A stretch of DNA of 6,424 bases from an uncultured Bordetella sp. (lineage in GTDB: Bacteria > Pseudomonadota > Gammaproteobacteria > Burkholderiales > Burkholderiaceae_B), in contig CALGFL010000314.1 of the NCBI GenBank assembly GCA_937881145.1, positions 1 to 6,424 of the forward strand, in the 5' to 3' direction. The translations under genes and the position numbers were made by a program. A model generated the notes under the pieces. It made no database searches, had not been told where the DNA came from, and worked only from the letters and a program-made list of their open reading frames with translations. Positions 5,634 through 6,424 of this stretch are shown in pieces (position 1 is the first letter of the stretch; each line of letters starts with the position of its first letter).

Positions 5634-5671
5634 GCGCGATACCGGATCGCTCGGCGCGCTCCCTTTTTTTT
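5634..5671 (+). terminator. Hairpin plus T8 before argC, possible terminator or attenuator-like element
   Basis: GCGCG (5634-5638) can pair with CGCGC (5655-5659) and is followed, three bases after a T-C-C-C joint, by eight T (5664-5671). A competing smaller hairpin pairs GCGAT (5636-5640) with ATCGC (5646-5650). The layout resembles an intrinsic terminator with a weak stem. It could end read-through from the flavoprotein gene or lie in the argC leader. I see no arginine-rich leader peptide that would make it a classic attenuator. Confidence 0.35.
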
Positions 5672-5686
5672 GGCAAAGAACACACC

Positions 5687-6424
5687 ATGGCATCGAAGAT
5701 CAAAGTCGGCATCGTCGGCGGCACCGGCTACACCGGCGTCGAGCTGCTGCGCATCCTCGCGCGCAATCCCAATGCAGACGTACGCGCGATCACCTCGCGC
5801 AAGGAAGCGGGTACGCCGGTCGCGCAGATGTTCCCGTCGCTGCGCCGCGTCTACGACCTCGCCTTCAGCGATCCCGCGGATGCGGGGCTCGCGCAATGCG
5901 ACGTGGTGTTCTTCGCGACGCCGCATGGCGTGGCGATGGGCGAGGCGCGCGAGCTGACCGACAGCGGTGCCAGGATCATCGACCTCGCCGCCGATTTCCG
6001 CCTGCAGGATGCGGCGATGTTCGAGCGCTGGTACAAGATGCCGCACGCCTGCACCGACCTGCTCGCCGAATCGGTTTACGGCCTTCCGGAGATGAACCGC
6101 GACGCGATCCGCAAAGCGCGCATCGTCGGCAACCCCGGCTGCTATCCGACCACCGTGCAGCTCGGCTTCCTGCCGCTCGTCGAAGCCGGCGTCGTCGACG
6201 CTTCGAAGCTCATCGCCGACAGCAAGTCCGGCGTGTCGGGCGCCGGGCGCAAGGCGGAGGCGAGCCTGTTGTTCGCCGAGGCGTCGGACAATTTTTCCGC
6301 GTATGCGCTGTCGGGGCATCGTCATCATCCGGAAATCGTGCAGGGACTGTCGCGCGTGACCGACGCACCCGTGCGCGTGGTGTTCACGCCGCACCTGACG
6401 CCGATGATCCGCGGCATCCTGTCG
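5687..6424 (+). CDS. argC: N-acetyl-gamma-glutamyl-phosphate reductase (3' end missing)
   Basis: The first 246 residues of ArgC, open to the window edge; the family is about 310-350 residues long. ArgC reduces N-acetylglutamyl 5-phosphate to its semialdehyde with NADPH, the third step of arginine biosynthesis in the cytoplasm. The N-terminal dinucleotide-binding motif [10 protein letters not shown] is at residues 8-17 and [11 protein letters not shown] at 71-81. The catalytic cysteine is Cys152 in [19 protein letters not shown] (181-191) and GHRHHPEI (210-217, with the family's catalytic histidine) follow. The start is firm because the frame holds no other start codon before an in-frame TAA at 5621. 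The ribosome-binding site is weak (AAAGAA about 7 nt upstream). Alanine codons favour GCG over GCC (19 to 10 by my count), whereas the neighbouring flavoprotein gene uses both about equally. No other arginine gene is in the window. Confidence 0.97.
   Translation, partial: MASKIKVGIVGGTGYTGVELLRILARNPNADVRAITSRKEAGTPVAQMFPSLRRVYDLAFSDPADAGLAQCDVVFFATPHGVAMGEARELTDSGARIIDLAADFRLQDAAMFERWYKMPHACTDLLAESVYGLPEMNRDAIRKARIVGNPGCYPTTVQLGFLPLVEAGVVDASKLIADSKSGVSGAGRKAEASLLFAEASDNFSAYALSGHRHHPEIVQGLSRVTDAPVRVVFTPHLTPMIRGILS

Noticed and set aside
5561..6394. A 277-codon minus-strand open frame opposite argC
   Set aside because: argC on the plus strand is certain, with catalytic Cys and nucleotide-binding motifs. 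The minus frame is Arg/Ala/His-rich without motifs.

Overview
The window is GC-rich DNA with densely packed, G/C-ending-codon genes. The ribosomal proteins L13 and S9, the MocR/flavoprotein pair and the style of the TRAP receptor suggest a betaproteobacterium of the order Burkholderiales, most likely the Alcaligenaceae (Bordetella/Achromobacter group). This placement rests on recalled protein similarity and is an inference.

Left part (1-2170): the 3' two thirds of pmbA (tldE), a partner of the TldD metalloprotease, is followed after 57 nt by a Tat-exported TRAP-transporter solute receptor of the DctP/TakP type. No dctQ or dctM membrane gene is in the window, so the receptor looks like an orphan. 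Its fold motifs are kept, but the residues that usually hold the ligand carboxylate are replaced. A 10-bp hairpin follows its stop codon.

Middle (2190-3223): an extended -10 promoter and a leader of about 115 nt with a stem-loop drive the classic rplM-rpsI operon (L13, S9). A strong intrinsic terminator follows. A-tracts and T-tracts flank it, so it should also end the convergent regulator gene.

Right part (3257-5503): a MocR/PdxR-type regulator (GntR-like DNA-binding domain fused to an aminotransferase-like domain) is on the minus strand. It is divergent from a flavin-binding protein of the pyridoxamine-5'-phosphate-oxidase-like family. The 96-nt gap between them holds three copies of a TCGTGGnnCYA half-site. 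Two form an inverted repeat over a possible -35 box, and one lies over the ribosome-binding site of the regulator. This is most simply read as a vitamin-B6-responsive or PLP-responsive regulator controlling itself and its neighbour.

End (5504-6424): a G-rich stretch, a TAAAAT -10-like box and a hairpin followed by eight T precede argC (N-acetyl-glutamyl-phosphate reductase, arginine biosynthesis), which runs off the window. I see no RNA gene, CRISPR array, insertion sequence, prophage or attachment site. Most of the window is ordinary core genome. The parts most worth a second look are the altered TRAP receptor pocket and the operator array between the MocR gene and the flavoprotein gene.
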